Counted from the stretch's first letter, positions 32,896-44,832 are shown. The stretch: 64,000 nt of DNA from Scleromitrula shiraiana (GCA_028455995.1 JABELC010000005.1:1550001-1614000), one strand, 5' to 3'. The notes: a model not told the origin generated them from the letters alone. Numbers and translations are program-made.

Positions 32896-35427
32896 CTACC
32901 AACCCGCGCCCTTCCCCCCAAAAGTACCATCCTCAATTTTCTTCTGCCCACCCCCACCTCTCTGACTCTTTTGCTGCGCCGCCTCATGTTTCCTCAATTC
33001 CTCCGGAACCCTACTGATACTACTCTTCATCAACATCTGTTTCAAATCATACATCGTATCCGCATCCTCATTGCCCAGGAACGTAATCGCCACACCGCTC
33101 TTCCCTGCTCTACCCGTACGACCAATTCTGTGCGTGTAACTCTCAATATTAGTCGCCATGTTGAAATTAACGACGAGCGAGACATCCGGAACATCGATAC
33201 CACGACCCGCGAGATCCGTCGCAACGAGGACGTTGGTTGCGCCGGAGCGAACACTTGCGAGTGCAGCTTCACGCTGCTCTTGCGTTTTAGATCCGTGTAA
33301 CGTGACTGATGTGAAGCCCATGTGTTTGATATCTCTAGCCACGGCATCACAATTACGTTTGATATTGACGAAGACGATAATGGGGGGCTGAAATTCACCC
33401 GAGGCGAGAATCTCATTGAGACGTTTCTTGCGTTTATCTTCTCCCGCGACGAATTCCACGCGTTGTTCTACGGTTTCAACGGCTTCACCCACGTTACCAA
33501 TTGTGACGATTGCAGGACGACGAAGGTATTTTTTGGCGATTTTTTCAACGGCCGGAGGCATGGTAGCTGTGTACATCATGGTTTGACGGTAACGGTCTTT
33601 TCCACCGAGATGACGACTCATGGCTTGTGCATCTTCTGCATCATCTGTGTCTGGTTTTTCATTTCCGACGGGAAGAGCATCGAGGATTTTGTTTACGGAT
33701 TCTTCGAACCCAAGATCGATCATTCGGTCTGCTTCGTCCATAATGACATAGCAACATTGACCTAAAACGAGGACTCGTCGTTCGATACAATCGACTAGAC
33801 GACCGGGGGTTGCGATGATGATTTCGGCACCATTGCGTAGATTATATGATTGTTCCTCTAGGGAATGACCACCAACAATACTAACGCAAGTAAATCCAAG
33901 CGGAGTAGCAAATTTCTTAGCTTCAACCTCAATTTGTTGTGCCAGTTCACGAGTTGGCGCAAGAATGATAGCATATGGACCATCATTCTTTGTAAATTCG
34001 TTCAGAGGAGGTAACTCGGAGATATAGACCAATAATGGCAGTAAGAAAGCTGCAGTTTTACCTGAACCAGTAACGGCAACACCAATCAAATCTCTTGCTT
34101 GTAATGCGACAGGTATGGCAGCTCTCTGAACCGCTGAAGGCTCATCATATCCAACCTGAGAGATAACATCCAGTAAACGTTTCGGTAATTTGGATTCCGA
34201 CCAACTTCGCATAGGATTAGGAATTGCACCCCCCTTCGTACTGATATTGAAATCTTCCTTGAAAATACGCCAATCTCTTTCACGCATATGTTCTAATTTC
34301 TTTTCGCTCCAATGTTTATCGAGGGAATTCCGTCCAGCATCTTCTTTCCTTCGTCTCTCCATCTCCATGATTTCTCTGGCGCGAGCACCTCCAGCTTCCA
34401 CATCTCTTTCTTCCAATGCTTTAGCATATTTCAAAGTTCCACTTTCATCCTCAGCGAAACCACCTAGTCGGCCTCGACCATAAAATCCCGCTTCAGCTCG
34501 TGCTTGATAGATAGGATTATAATCCGGACTTGTATCCTCCTCCACATTCCACTCAAAATTGAATTTCTTCTCCGTCGTCCTTCTGCGCTTCTTCTTTGCA
34601 GAAAAAGTCGATTGATTGGTTTCCGCACCCATATATCTCGTTCTTATCAAAGCAGCTTGCAAATCCTCCGCATTCGCAGGTCGCTTTTCCCCAGCCACAG
34701 ATCCTTTCCCTGTACCTGCAGCTGGTTTAGCTGGAGGTGCCATATCGCGATCATTGAATCGATTTTGTTGCCCATTTCTCCCAGATGCAGGACCAGTTGG
34801 TGGATCTCCATTACGCATTGCTCGAGGACCGGTAGGAACGAAGGAGGAATCGCGACGTCCTGTATCTTGTTGATATGATCGATCATAACCATTTCTTTCG
34901 TTTGTGGTAGATCCATAGTTGTTCTCGAGAGGTGTCCGATTATCGCGTTCTAATTCAAGCTTGCGCTTCTGTTCTTCAACTTCCTTTGCCCTTTTCTCCA
35001 GAGCTAACTTTTCCCGCGCAGCTTTCGATAGAAATTTTGGCTGTAGTTTTATATAGTTAGTAGTGGTACAAGGGAATACTAGACATGCATTGTAAACATG
35101 ACTGCCAGTAAGGTGTGAAGCAGATTGATAACATACCTTTGCCGCAGCTTCATCTGCTTCTTTCTTTTTCTTTAATATATCCTCGATACTTAATGGCCCA
35201 CGACTTGTAGGAGCTCCCCATCCTTTCTTCTTCTTCGGCTCCTCGATGGGAGGTGGAGGTATTGAATCTGAAGGTGGTGGGGGAGGAGGTGGTGCTAACG
35301 AACTAGGTGGTGGAGGAGGAGCAAATGAGTCTGGAGGTGGTGGTGGGGGAGATGGCGGCCTTCCATTCATATCTGTAGGAGGAGGTGGTATAGCATCAAC
35401 GCCATTCGAATATCCGTTAGATGCCAT
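32896..35427 (-). CDS. PRP28: Spliceosomal DEAD-box RNA helicase Prp28
   Basis: ATP-dependent helicase of the U5 snRNP that displaces U1 from the 5' splice site so that U6 can pair there. Exons are 35427-35137 and 35040-32896, giving 811 residues. The N-terminus is Pro-rich (about 10-65), followed by GWGAPTSRGPLSIEDILKKKKE and a charged region. The helicase core starts at a Q motif (GYDEPSAVQRAAIP) and has motif I GSGKTAAF, Ia PTRELAQQ, TPGR, motif II DEADRM, motif III TAT, and motif VI HRIGRTGRAG. RNWE..(S/P)-type N-terminal pairing segments seen in Prp28, such as RDWRIFKEDFNISTKGG and NPMRSWSES, identify the orthologue. The start is the ATG of MASNGYSNG. The single intron is 96 bp and has no in-frame stop. 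Confidence 0.95.
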   Translation of the reverse strand: MASNGYSNGVDAIPPPPTDMNGRPPSPPPPPPDSFAPPPPPSSLAPPPPPPPSDSIPPPPIEEPKKKKGWGAPTSRGPLSIEDILKKKKEADEAAAKVCYQSASHLTGSHVYNACLVFPCTTTNYIKLQPKFLSKAAREKLALEKRAKEVEEQKRKLELERDNRTPLENNYGSTTNERNGYDRSYQQDTGRRDSSFVPTGPRAMRNGDPPTGPASGRNGQQNRFNDRDMAPPAKPAAGTGKGSVAGEKRPANAEDLQAALIRTRYMGAETNQSTFSAKKKRRRTTEKKFNFEWNVEEDTSPDYNPIYQARAEAGFYGRGRLGGFAEDESGTLKYAKALEERDVEAGGARAREIMEMERRRKEDAGRNSLDKHWSEKKLEHMRERDWRIFKEDFNISTKGGAIPNPMRSWSESKLPKRLLDVISQVGYDEPSAVQRAAIPVALQARDLIGVAVTGSGKTAAFLLPLLVYISELPPLNEFTKNDGPYAIILAPTRELAQQIEVEAKKFATPLGFTCVSIVGGHSLEEQSYNLRNGAEIIIATPGRLVDCIERRVLVLGQCCYVIMDEADRMIDLGFEESVNKILDALPVGNEKPDTDDAEDAQAMSRHLGGKDRYRQTMMYTATMPPAVEKIAKKYLRRPAIVTIGNVGEAVETVEQRVEFVAGEDKRKKRLNEILASGEFQPPIIVFVNIKRNCDAVARDIKHMGFTSVTLHGSKTQEQREAALASVRSGATNVLVATDLAGRGIDVPDVSLVVNFNMATNIESYTHRIGRTGRAGKSGVAITFLGNEDADTMYDLKQMLMKSSISRVPEELRKHEAAQQKSQRGGGGQKKIEDGTFGGKGAGW

Positions 35428-35692
35428 GATTACAAACACGAAGATAGATATAGAATATAATCAAGAGGTTTGAAACGCGAAATAATAAATCATAAATTCA
35501 TCAAGACAATGTAAAGATATTTGCTGGCGCAAAGTAAAATGTATTTAGTCTTGATTGTTCAGAAGGCGACAAGGCTGAAGATCAAATCAATTCGAGGCAG
35601 CCAAAAAATCCACCGCTTACTAATCACGATTATGAATTTTACATCTCCCATCAATATCAACCACAAATCGCAGCCCTACAGCGACCATCACA

Positions 35693-36385
35693 ATGCCGAC
35701 ACCTAGACAATATGTAAAGCTCGCAACATCGCTGCCACCGCAGCTGCAACGATTTTTCGCCCGATACCCACCTCAATCCATCCTTCCCGCAGCCTCTGAG
35801 CTACCTAATGCGACCAATACCTCTTCAGCAGATGCAACTACTACGACTGCACCTACAGCTTCTGATGCAGTTGCTTCGGAAATATCAAATCCTTTCAAAC
35901 CGACTAAGCACCCAATTACGGGGAAATGGCATGATCCTATTTTCTCGCTGAGACGGCAGGCGGATTTGGTGAAATTGGCCAGACGACATGGGGTGGAGGA
36001 ACTTTTACCGCACTCTATCAAGGGAACTGAGGAGAAGTTACGCAAGAGGATGGAGAATGGATTGAGGGTGAAGGGTACGGGTGTTGGACAAAGCGTAAAG
36101 GGAAAGATGTGGGAGAGAACAATGAAGGCGAGGTATGTTTTGGAATGTTTATATCTACATATGATTGTTTTCATATCATATTGTTGCAATAGTCTTGGTC
36201 AAACACATGTGCTAATTTGTACTTCACGACAGATTGGAGAAGAGGAGACAAGCTATGTTGGAGATGCCACAGATGATCCAGACTTGGAAAGAGGTACGGT
36301 ATTTCAATCCAGAAGTTCTGCGTAGCATACTAATTGATAACCACAGAGAGGTCATGGACGTGGATGGAAGAAGTGGCCAAAATAG
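35693..36385 (+). CDS. MRPL25: Mitochondrial ribosomal protein L25 (mL59)
   Basis: Protein of the fungal mitochondrial large ribosomal subunit. Exons are 35693-36132, 36233-36293 and 36347-36385, giving 179 residues. The N-terminus starts MPTPRQYVKLATSLPPQLQRFFARYPPQ, typical for the family, and is followed by an Ala/Thr-rich insert. The conserved core is FKPTKHPITGKWHDPIFSLRRQADLVKLARRHGV, then KGKMWERTMKARLEKRR. The last two short exons give MPQMIQTWKERGHGRGWKKWPK, and the Gly/Trp/Lys-rich end GWKKWPK is diagnostic. The two introns keep phase. It is divergent from PRP28, with about 265 bp between start codons. Confidence 0.93.
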
Positions 36386-37795
36386 ATATGGCAATGAATA
36401 TTATTTGGCACAATATCGTCCAAATGAGGAGGTTGCTGGTTGTACAAACATCATGTTGGGAATGAATGCATTGGGAAGGGCGTTAGAAAGTATTGCACAA
36501 TGTTGCAAGTGTACATCATCTCTTCTAGAAATTGAGAGAAATGTTCAAATCCAAAATGTTGTATTCATCCTCTTTCACATGCTGATATATGACTTGAGAA
36601 TATGCAAGGACCAAGATGGAATTATGCAACATGTGAACGGTTCTTCCTCTTGCAACAACCGTGTGTATCTCAAGGATGCATCAAAACGTTAATATTTGTA
36701 TATCGACTCGTATCAAACTCAAACGCCATCTTTCCCTTCTCCAGTCAACGAGAGAGTAACGAATTTCCATGTGAGATATGCCATCAATCAACCCATTCTT
36801 CGATGCGAACAAGGAGGTGGTCACAGTGGTATGAGAGAACCAATTCATAACAAATCCTTACCATGGGCGATCCATTAAGGCTGGACCTTAAAACCCACAT
36901 GGTAAGAGTGGCAAAATGTCGATGAGATGAAACCTAGCAGATAAATGTATGGGTATAGCAAAAATATAACCGAGCGATATATCAGGGGTAGAAGAACTAC
37001 TAATAATCCAAACCAATTGCGCAAGCTCCAAATGCCATTCATTCTCAATATCCACCCACCCATGTAAATTGAAGATGGGTGACAATATGTAAACAAAGGC
37101 CAGATCAGGTACAGAAGCTTGTGATGCACATGTTTTGCTCATAACAATAAAGTTACAATGTACTTACACCTCGGCCTATATAATATAATGAAATGGAATT
37201 AAAATCCTTATCCAAGAAAACGTGGTGTTTTTCTGGTCAAGTTATCAGAAAACGAATCAAAGAAACCCTACAGCGATCCTTATTAGCTAAACCCCAACAA
37301 AAATCTCAAAATCTCAAAAAGAATTTGTTGGGGAAAATCTCTCGGGTAAAGGTTATTAGTTAGGTTTTATTAGTTTGATAGGGACCTCCTAGACCCTCTA
37401 TGCATGCTATGCATGCATATTCATGATATTACAAGGAGCCGAGATATATCTATTTTGATTGGTTGATTTCAACATCAGAATTGATTGTAACACAAAATGA
37501 AACGTCGTTTGAAAAGTTTTCCTTTTCTTTTCCTTCCAGAACATTAATCTATGGGTGCTGGCTGGCATGATTTGAACTTGATGGGAGCTTCTAGTTAGGT
37601 TGTTCGTTACTCTGGTTTCCGTTTCAATTTTCATGTGAACTTGTCGAGATGTTGATGGGTACTCACGTATGATCAACTTGAGAAGATGACAGTGACTTTT
37701 ACTGACTCTGTTTTAAGCAGCAAGATATAAGTCGGAATGTAAACAACCACCACCTTTGCAGATTGGCGTCCAAGCTGAAAGCTGTACGTGTAGTT

Positions 37796-37825
37796 ACTGT
37801 ACTGTACTGTACTGTACTGTACTGT
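37796..37825. repeat. 5-bp tandem repeat ACTGT
   Basis: Six exact copies of ACTGT in noncoding DNA. Confidence 0.9.
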
Positions 37826-38531
37826 AAATCTGCCACTCAAACTTCTCAAGGAATTTTTCCGGTACAGAGTATTTTTTAAGCGGTGAGATAAAGGTAGAAA
37901 TGACTGTCGTGTTCAACATCCCCACAGATTTAATCCCCAGCAAATGTATTATAAGCCTCAACCCGAATCGCCAAGGGTTCTCCACGACGGATCGAGGAAA
38001 AGGAAGGTGGGCTGGGTGGCGTGAGCTACATGTCAAAAATTGGAATATCCGTTATATGGAAAGGGCAGGGCCAAAAGTTGAGATTGATTTTGGTGGTGGT
38101 ACGAGTTATCATGAGATGATTGTCTGATGAGTACAAAATCAAATCAGCAATACTCGAGTATGGTGATAATAATAAAAGTAAAACTTATAAATTCTTTTCA
38201 CTCACCAGGTTCAGCCCCCCCCCCCCCCCCACCAAGAGATAAATAAAAAAATCTTGATAAGATCTCCATCTCCTTACTTTGATAACAACCTATCGGGATA
38301 AAGATAAAAAGGAGGTTCCTAGTTTTTTTGATACTTGGCCCCTCTTTTTGCTCCCCTCCTCTTCTCTAAGAGAGAGAGTCTAATAAGAGTCTAAGAGTCT
38401 ATAAGAATCTAATAAGAGTTGTGAGGGTCTAAAAATCCATGCCCATGGATTGTAGCACAGTTCAACATGCGACTTTGTGGATACTGTTAATCAACGATTT
38501 ATTATTATAAGTTAAGTTATTATTATTATAA

Positions 38532-38532
<1 letters not shown>

Positions 38533-38568
<36 letters not shown>
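38533..38568. repeat. ATT trinucleotide microsatellite
   Basis: About 12 uninterrupted ATT units in noncoding DNA. Confidence 0.9.
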
Positions 38569-38569
<1 letters not shown>

Positions 38570-39671
38570 TGTTCCTTGACAACCAAACTTTTGAAACGGT
38601 TTAATAAATAGTTGTAGGAGGCGAGTAGGTATTTTCTAATGAATGCTAATAACTCAAGTTGCCAACTGTTGCCCAGATGGGAAAAAGGAAGAGAGGAAGA
38701 GAGGAAGAGAAGTGCCAAGGATCAAATCACTCATCTGTATTGAATTCTATTGGACTAGTTTTACAAATTGCGTTCTACAAATTGTCCAGTTGTACTGTAC
38801 TTTACAGATGGATGGATGGGTAGTGGTTAGACAAGGCAAATAATAATAGTAACTTAATAATAATAAGTTTATACAAGTACCAGATACTCGTAAGACTAAT
38901 AATTAACTACTACCCGCCCGTACTTAAAGACTTAAAGTACAAGTACACTAAACACGGATAGATACTCTATAAAAATCTTTGAAACCTTGTAATGTTGACT
39001 TTTTTTTCTATTTTTTTTTCTATTATTTGGTACAATACTCCATACTCGTAAGGAATGAAGTAACAAAACTAGAAAGCTAGAAAGCCGCTAGAGAAATAGA
39101 TCTATTATTTTTATTTTTTATTTTTTTTTTATTTTTTATTTTTTTATTTGATTTTCATTTTATTTTTTTTACTATTCTTCTTTTTTAGGGCAAACATTTC
39201 ATCTCATCCCCCTTACTTCTTCTACTACCCTACCTTCAACTTCTTCAAAAACCACCCCTCTCCCCTCCCTTCATAAAATAAGAAAGAAGATTCCTCTCTT
39301 TCCCTTTCTTTTTTTCCAATCTTCTACTTTCTTATTCTATTATACATCATAAATTCCTAATACAACCTTTTGAAGAGTATCTTCAAGAACTCGTAAGTAA
39401 AATTCTATTATATTTGATCAAGCAATTGGAGAAAGAGGAAATTAACACTTATTATACTAGTTCATATCGTTGGGTCCTTCCTATAATTATTTCTCACCAA
39501 AAACTCACCTCCACTCCCCCCCTCTTCTACCTCAACAAATTCGATCAATTCACTTCCAATACTCGAAAGTATTTCCTTCACTTGTTTTCACCATTTGAGA
39601 AATCGTTACAGTTTTAAATATTTCAATCTTTTCGTTTTGAAATCGAGTCTGTAAAAAAAATACATCACAAA

Positions 39672-41153
39672 ATGGCCTCTACTGCCATTCCACAACATGC
39701 CGCCTTTAAGAGGACGGTCACATCCACAACAACCGATTCAGCTCCGTCAACAATTGCTGGATCTCCTAGTGATACACCCAGACAATCTCCATCTTCCACT
39801 TCTTTGTCGTCAATGTCATCTTTGGGCGATGTAAAGGAATCGAAGCCTTATGGAAAACTTATCGACACTTACGGAAACGAATTTGAACTTCCAGATTATA
39901 CTGTTAATGATATTCGAAATGCAATTCCAAAGCATTGTTATGAACGTTCTGGAGTAAGAGGTTTGGCATACGTAGCCCGCGATATCGCCAGTTTAGCTAC
40001 CACTTTTTTCCTCTTCAACAAATACCTTACCCCGGAAAATGTTCCCTCGACACCAGTTCGTGCTGCTTTGTGGACAGTTTACACTATTGTGCAAGGATTG
40101 TTTGGTACTGGATTATGGGTTCTCGCTCATGAATGTGGTCATCAATCTTTCTCTCCATCCAAAGTTTTGAATGACACAACTGGCTGGATTTGTCACTCTC
40201 TTCTCCTTGTACCATATTTCTCATGGAAAATCTCCCACGGAAAGCACCACAAGGCAACCGGGCATATGGAGCGTGATATGGTTTTCGTTCCAAAGACTCG
40301 TGAGGAATACTCTTCTCGTATTGGAAAGTTGGTTCACGAGCTTGATGAACTCACCGAGGAAACTCCAATTGCAACTCTCATTCATTCCGTTGGACAACAA
40401 CTTGCTGGCTGGCCTTTGTACTTGTTCATGAACGTTACTGGTCACAACTACCATGAACGTCAACCTGAAGGTCGTGGAAAGGGAAAGAAAAACGGTTTCT
40501 GGACTGTCAGTCACTTCAACCCATCGAGTCCTTTGTACGAAGCTAAGGATGCCAAATTGATCTTGTTGAGTGATCTTGGTCTTGCAATTGTTATCACTGG
40601 TCTTACCATGCTTGTCAAAGCTTTTGGATTTTACAACATGGCCATTTGGTACTTCATTCCTTACCTCTGGGTTAACCACTGGCTTGGTAAGTTCTATTTC
40701 CCGCCCAGTATCAAAATCACTACTAATCAAAACTTAGTCGCTATCACCTACCTCCAACACACCGACCCAACTCTTCCTCATTACACCGGCGAGAGCTGGA
40801 ACTATGTTCGTGGAGCCGCAGCAACCATCGACCGTGAATTTGGATTCGTCGGCCGCACTTTACTCCACGGTATCATCGAGACCCACGTTCTTCACCACTA
40901 CGTTAGCACCATTCCATTCTACCACGCCGACGAAGCCACCGAAGCCATCAAGCCAATCATGGGACGTCACTACCGCGCCGATGTACGAGGAGGATCTCTC
41001 GGTTTCTTGAAGAGCATGTGGACCAGCGCTCGTTGGTGCCAATGGGTTGAGCCATCCGAGGGAGCTGTCGGTGAGGGTAAAGGTGTATTCTTTTTCCGTA
41101 ACCGCAACGGACTCGGTACCAAACCATTGAAGTTGAGAGCGGAGAAGGCTTAG
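39672..41153 (+). CDS. FAD2: Delta-12 fatty acid desaturase (oleate desaturase)
   Basis: Endoplasmic-reticulum enzyme that inserts the second double bond into oleate to make linoleate, using a di-iron centre and electrons from cytochrome b5. Intronless, 493 residues, within the family range. The three histidine boxes are HECGH (153-157), HGKHH (189-193) and HVLHH (405-409). These give eight His ligands, and the box types separate membrane desaturases from hydroxylases only weakly. Hydrophobic segments include RAALWTVYTIVQGLFGTGLW, CHSLLLVPYF and LILLSDLGLAIVITGLTMLV. The first 60 residues are Ser/Thr-rich and precede the conserved FELPDYTVNDIRNAIPKHCY. A delta-15 or bifunctional activity cannot be excluded from sequence. 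Confidence 0.95.
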   Translation: MASTAIPQHAAFKRTVTSTTTDSAPSTIAGSPSDTPRQSPSSTSLSSMSSLGDVKESKPYGKLIDTYGNEFELPDYTVNDIRNAIPKHCYERSGVRGLAYVARDIASLATTFFLFNKYLTPENVPSTPVRAALWTVYTIVQGLFGTGLWVLAHECGHQSFSPSKVLNDTTGWICHSLLLVPYFSWKISHGKHHKATGHMERDMVFVPKTREEYSSRIGKLVHELDELTEETPIATLIHSVGQQLAGWPLYLFMNVTGHNYHERQPEGRGKGKKNGFWTVSHFNPSSPLYEAKDAKLILLSDLGLAIVITGLTMLVKAFGFYNMAIWYFIPYLWVNHWLGKFYFPPSIKITTNQNLVAITYLQHTDPTLPHYTGESWNYVRGAAATIDREFGFVGRTLLHGIIETHVLHHYVSTIPFYHADEATEAIKPIMGRHYRADVRGGSLGFLKSMWTSARWCQWVEPSEGAVGEGKGVFFFRNRNGLGTKPLKLRAEKA

Positions 41154-42179
41154 ATGTCTAGATGGGATGAGATTAGAATAGAGTAATAGACGAAGTGCTC
41201 GTAACTCGTATTCTGGTGAGGAAGGTATGGGAAGGAGAGGAGCGCCAATCAAGTAATGAATATTTTATTTGTTTCGGTTGATCACTTACTTCGCTTTTGA
41301 TAGCTACCTACCTCCCTACTTTTGCATTCATCTTTCTCACGCTGGCAGTGGTGTGGTGTGGTGTGGTGTGTTTGTTGTTTGTGGTCTTTTTTTTTCTTTT
41401 TTTTTTTTCAAAGGGAATAAATGAATGAATAAATGGGGTGTTAAAATGGAGTTCAAAGAATCAGATAAACAAATAAATCAATGAATGAATTAAAGAACCT
41501 AAAAATACTTTACACTATTATTTGTGATATCATACTATATAAATAACTACTAGTACCCGATATATTTTTCTATTGTTTTTTTTTCAATCGATCTATCCGG
41601 CAAGTATCTTTCTTATCCCTAGTAACTTCGTACCCCTGGTAACTTCGAGTTGTTGATGAATCTTGTATAAGATCTATCTTATCTATCCATCCATCCATCT
41701 TTGGATTGGGGGTGGTATGAGATATAATGAATGGATGATGAATAGGATGAAATGAATCGGGTGAAAGCTAGGTGTGAAGGAAGTAGTGGACTGTAAATAA
41801 CATGCTAATATTATATTCTATTAATTATTCATTCATTCATTCATTCATTCATTCATTCATTCATTCATTCGTTTATTCGTTTATTAGTTTATTAGTTTAT
41901 TCGTTCAATTCATCATTTCGTCAACTAGGTAGGTATCTAACTAAAGTGCATTAGTGCATTATCAACCGATCAATCGATCCATCTCGTATCTATGCTATTA
42001 TCTATATTTGTCCTTCATGTCTTTTCTTCTCTCCTCTCCCCTCCGCTTTTCTCCCATCGCAAGTAAACCCAGCTCTTCTGTAGTTTCCTTCGCATACACT
42101 CATCCCATCCCATCCCACCATTCCTATTGATATTACCAATCCCTACCCAACCCATCCCATCCACCCATCCATCCATTAA
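41154..42179. other. Convergent 3' region between the desaturase and palF
   Basis: About 1 kb containing the desaturase and palF 3' flanks. It has GTGGT repeats near 41350, a T run near 41390, the ATTC microsatellite at 41826-41870 and CCATC-rich sequence near 42100-42170. No gene seen. Confidence 0.6.
41826..41870. repeat. ATTC tetranucleotide microsatellite
   Basis: About 11 uninterrupted ATTC units in the 3' region between the desaturase and palF. Confidence 0.92.
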
Positions 42180-44790
42180 CTACCTCTCATACCTAGGCGG
42201 TAAACTCTCATGACCACCCATCCCACCCTCCCTCTCCCCCTCATGAACATCCTGATGTGCATACCCCCCACCATACCCATTATACCCATTATACCCACTA
42301 TCCCCACCACCCCCATACCCATACCCATACTCCTCATTCAACACCGGAGCCGACGGTTCCAAATCCACTTGATACCTTTGTCCATCACCCCTCCTACTAC
42401 TTTCGCCCTCCTCATCCGCATCCGGAAATTCCATGGGCGCGCTCGCTTCAGCGAGGAGTCTCTGTCTTTCCAGTTCCTGTTTATCGTCTGTAGGATTTGC
42501 GGATGCGTGGGGAGTGAGATCTGAAAGGGAGGGGGCGGATGGAGCAGTCGAGTTTGAGGCTGATGTGATGGTATCTGGCGGTGGTCGTGACGATATTTGA
42601 GGACTGGTGAGGGAATTGGAGGGGTAAGATGCTCGTGATCTCGAGTGTAAATCGTCGGCTGTATAGAGATCGTCTGGAGCGGAGGAATCATGCAGTGGAT
42701 GAGGTGCGGATGGAGCAACATTGCCTGATGATGATGCCTCGGTGAAATCTGGGGGTTGACTTGGGAGGAGTCTTTGTTCTGCACGCCGTACTCGCTCTTT
42801 TTCACTTAAACCTTCTTCTGATTCGATTTCCGGTGGTGGTATGTATATTTGGGTGTGTGACGGAGGTGGGTATCTAGGGTAGTGATTTGGGTATGGCTCG
42901 TAGTTTTGATTATGTTCATGGTCGTTTGGATAATGATTAGGGTATTCTTCATAAGCTGGATCGTAATGTGGATATGGATGATTTGGGTATTCGTTGTGTT
43001 CACGGTTTATGTACTCATGATCGAATGAATCCTCGTGTATAGGATCGTGACCAAGAGGTGGTGTATCTGGCTTTGAATTCGAAGATCCATTCGTTTGTTT
43101 ACCTGTCTGTCTTGCTTTGTTGCGAGCACTATCCGTGGTTCCAACAATAACTTCAAAGACACAGGCAGCTACACTTTTCTCTCTTCTGATGTGATCTGTA
43201 TCAACAATGCTTCCACCAAAGGCAGCTAGCATGTTAGGATTGCCATCTGCTCTATTGCCCGTATTTCCATAGCTAGTAGGTAGAGTGACAGTACCAACTC
43301 GTTGTATATGACGTTGCTGGCCAGCCAGTTTTCCTCCCAAATCAACAACAACTTCAACGTGATACTTAAATGTAATCATCTGACCAGGTACACCACTTAT
43401 AGTGGGGAAACAATCTTCGGGGACTCTAACTGACGCCGTGACTTGTGCTGTAAGTGTTGTAGGATCCACAATGAGTGGAGCAAAGGTTTGTGAAAGGTCT
43501 TTCCGGAAGACACTCGTTGAACCAGCAGAGCTCAATGACAGACCGCCCAATCCAGTTTTCGATTTTGGATAATATTCCTCGTGCTTCAACCTCTCGGCCT
43601 CCTTCCCTTTAATGTCCTTGAATAATGATAATGGTGGTGCAGAATCTATGCGACCTTGTCTGTAAAGGGTAATAATAATCCCGTGCATACTTTTGATCGG
43701 CTTCGTATGTTGTACATTTATTCTCACAGGTAGATTATCTCCTGGCAAACAGCCCGACTTGAGTAATTCGATCTTGGCTGTAATTGTTTTGTCCTCCAAC
43801 GAGTTGCTACTGTTCCCTTGACTATCCCGAGCAGATCTAGCAGATGATGGAACAGCGCCGAGTCGAAAACTCAAGCCTGTATTACTACTGATCGTACTAT
43901 CTGTACTGAAATTGCTTTGAGCATCACTCGCCGCCGGACTTCGAGGTTGTGTCTGGTTATCGAGTATTTCCACCTGGCTCGTTCTATCTAATCGTGGCGA
44001 TCCAGTCTTTCCTACTACATCGCTGACTGACTCTGTCTCTGTATGGTCGCGAGAAGTTCTATTCTCTTTCGGTTTGATTGATTTCTTCCTCCGCGCTCGT
44101 TTCGATATAGGTTCCAAGTATATAGTTTGATGTTGGGGAGGAATAGGACCAATATCCACCCTCTCTACCAGATATATCTTCTTCTCGCACATCGAGGTCG
44201 CAGCTATAGATGTAGGTCGTGTAATGGTGGAAGAGATTTGATAGGAAATTGTCCCTCTCTCAAACTATTCGAAGCCATTAGTATTTGTCGCATTGGGGTT
44301 TTAGTCGTAATTTGCCTACATCGATGCTTGTTGGAATTCCCTTACTGGGGAATTCCAGTTCAAAATTGAATTCATATATCCCAGCATCGAGTCTGCCTTC
44401 GCCACATAATGCCACCTCATCCTGGAACAGTGAACAATATCCATTTCCGAAGTATTGCGATTTCATGGGATTCCCAGAAGCAAATTGGCCAGTATCCGGT
44501 GGTGGTTCATTCGTGCCATTCGCATGCTTGTAGACATGAACAAATCCATGAAGGCAGACAGTAAGGTGGGTAATTCTTATTGGCTTGACAATGGTGAGTA
44601 CAACAGAGCCCTTGACCAAATCTCCTGGAGAATAGTGACGATGAGGTTCGAGGGGTCGAATATGGAAGTCGGTCAGATTTCGGGTACGAGACTTCAATGG
44701 TGAAGTTAATCTAGAAAACAATGAGCGACCTGTCGAACCATTTGGGGCCGACGAAGCCGTTGAAGCCGTTGAATTGGCATTCGCGCACAT
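42180..44790 (-). CDS. palF: Arrestin-like pH-response regulator PalF/Rim8
   Basis: Arrestin-related adaptor of the Pal/Rim ambient-pH pathway. It binds the plasma-membrane sensor PalH and, once ubiquitinated, recruits ESCRT-I, leading to proteolytic activation of the PacC/Rim101 transcription factor. Exons are 44790-44320 and 44264-42180, giving 851 residues. The arrestin N-domain (about 30-200) has FHIRPLEPHRHYSPGDLVKG, GEGRLDAGIYEFNFELEFPS and, across the 55-bp intron, SIDFERGTISYQI. The C-domain (about 320-500) includes GCLPGDNLPVRINVQHTKPI and ends at HIRREKSVAACVFEVIVG, the PalF hallmark. The tail of about 340 residues is disordered, Tyr/Pro/His/Asn-rich, and carries three PSAP motifs (675-678, 732-735, 794-797) and a terminal PPRY (846-849). 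These are known ESCRT-I and Rsp5/Nedd4 binding motif types. Confidence 0.94.
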
Positions 44791-44832
44791 GCTAATAAAT
44801 ATATATATATATATATATGATGTGTTTGCGAT

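Larger units (their letters stand above)
36386..39671. other. Long intergenic region before the desaturase gene
   Basis: About 3.3 kb without a recognisable gene. It contains six ACTGT units (37796-37825), a run of 16 C (38215-38230) and ATT repeats (38533-38568). From about 39180 the plus strand is rich in C and T, consistent with the desaturase promoter and 5' leader; a GTAAGT at about 39393 may open a leader intron. A 75-codon frame at 37900-38127 is unrecognised. Confidence 0.5.

Noticed and set aside
37900..38127. 75-codon plus-strand frame starting MTVVFNIPTD
   Set aside because: Has an ATG but no recognisable family, no neighbouring exon and lies in repeat-rich intergenic DNA; kept only as a note in the gap entry.
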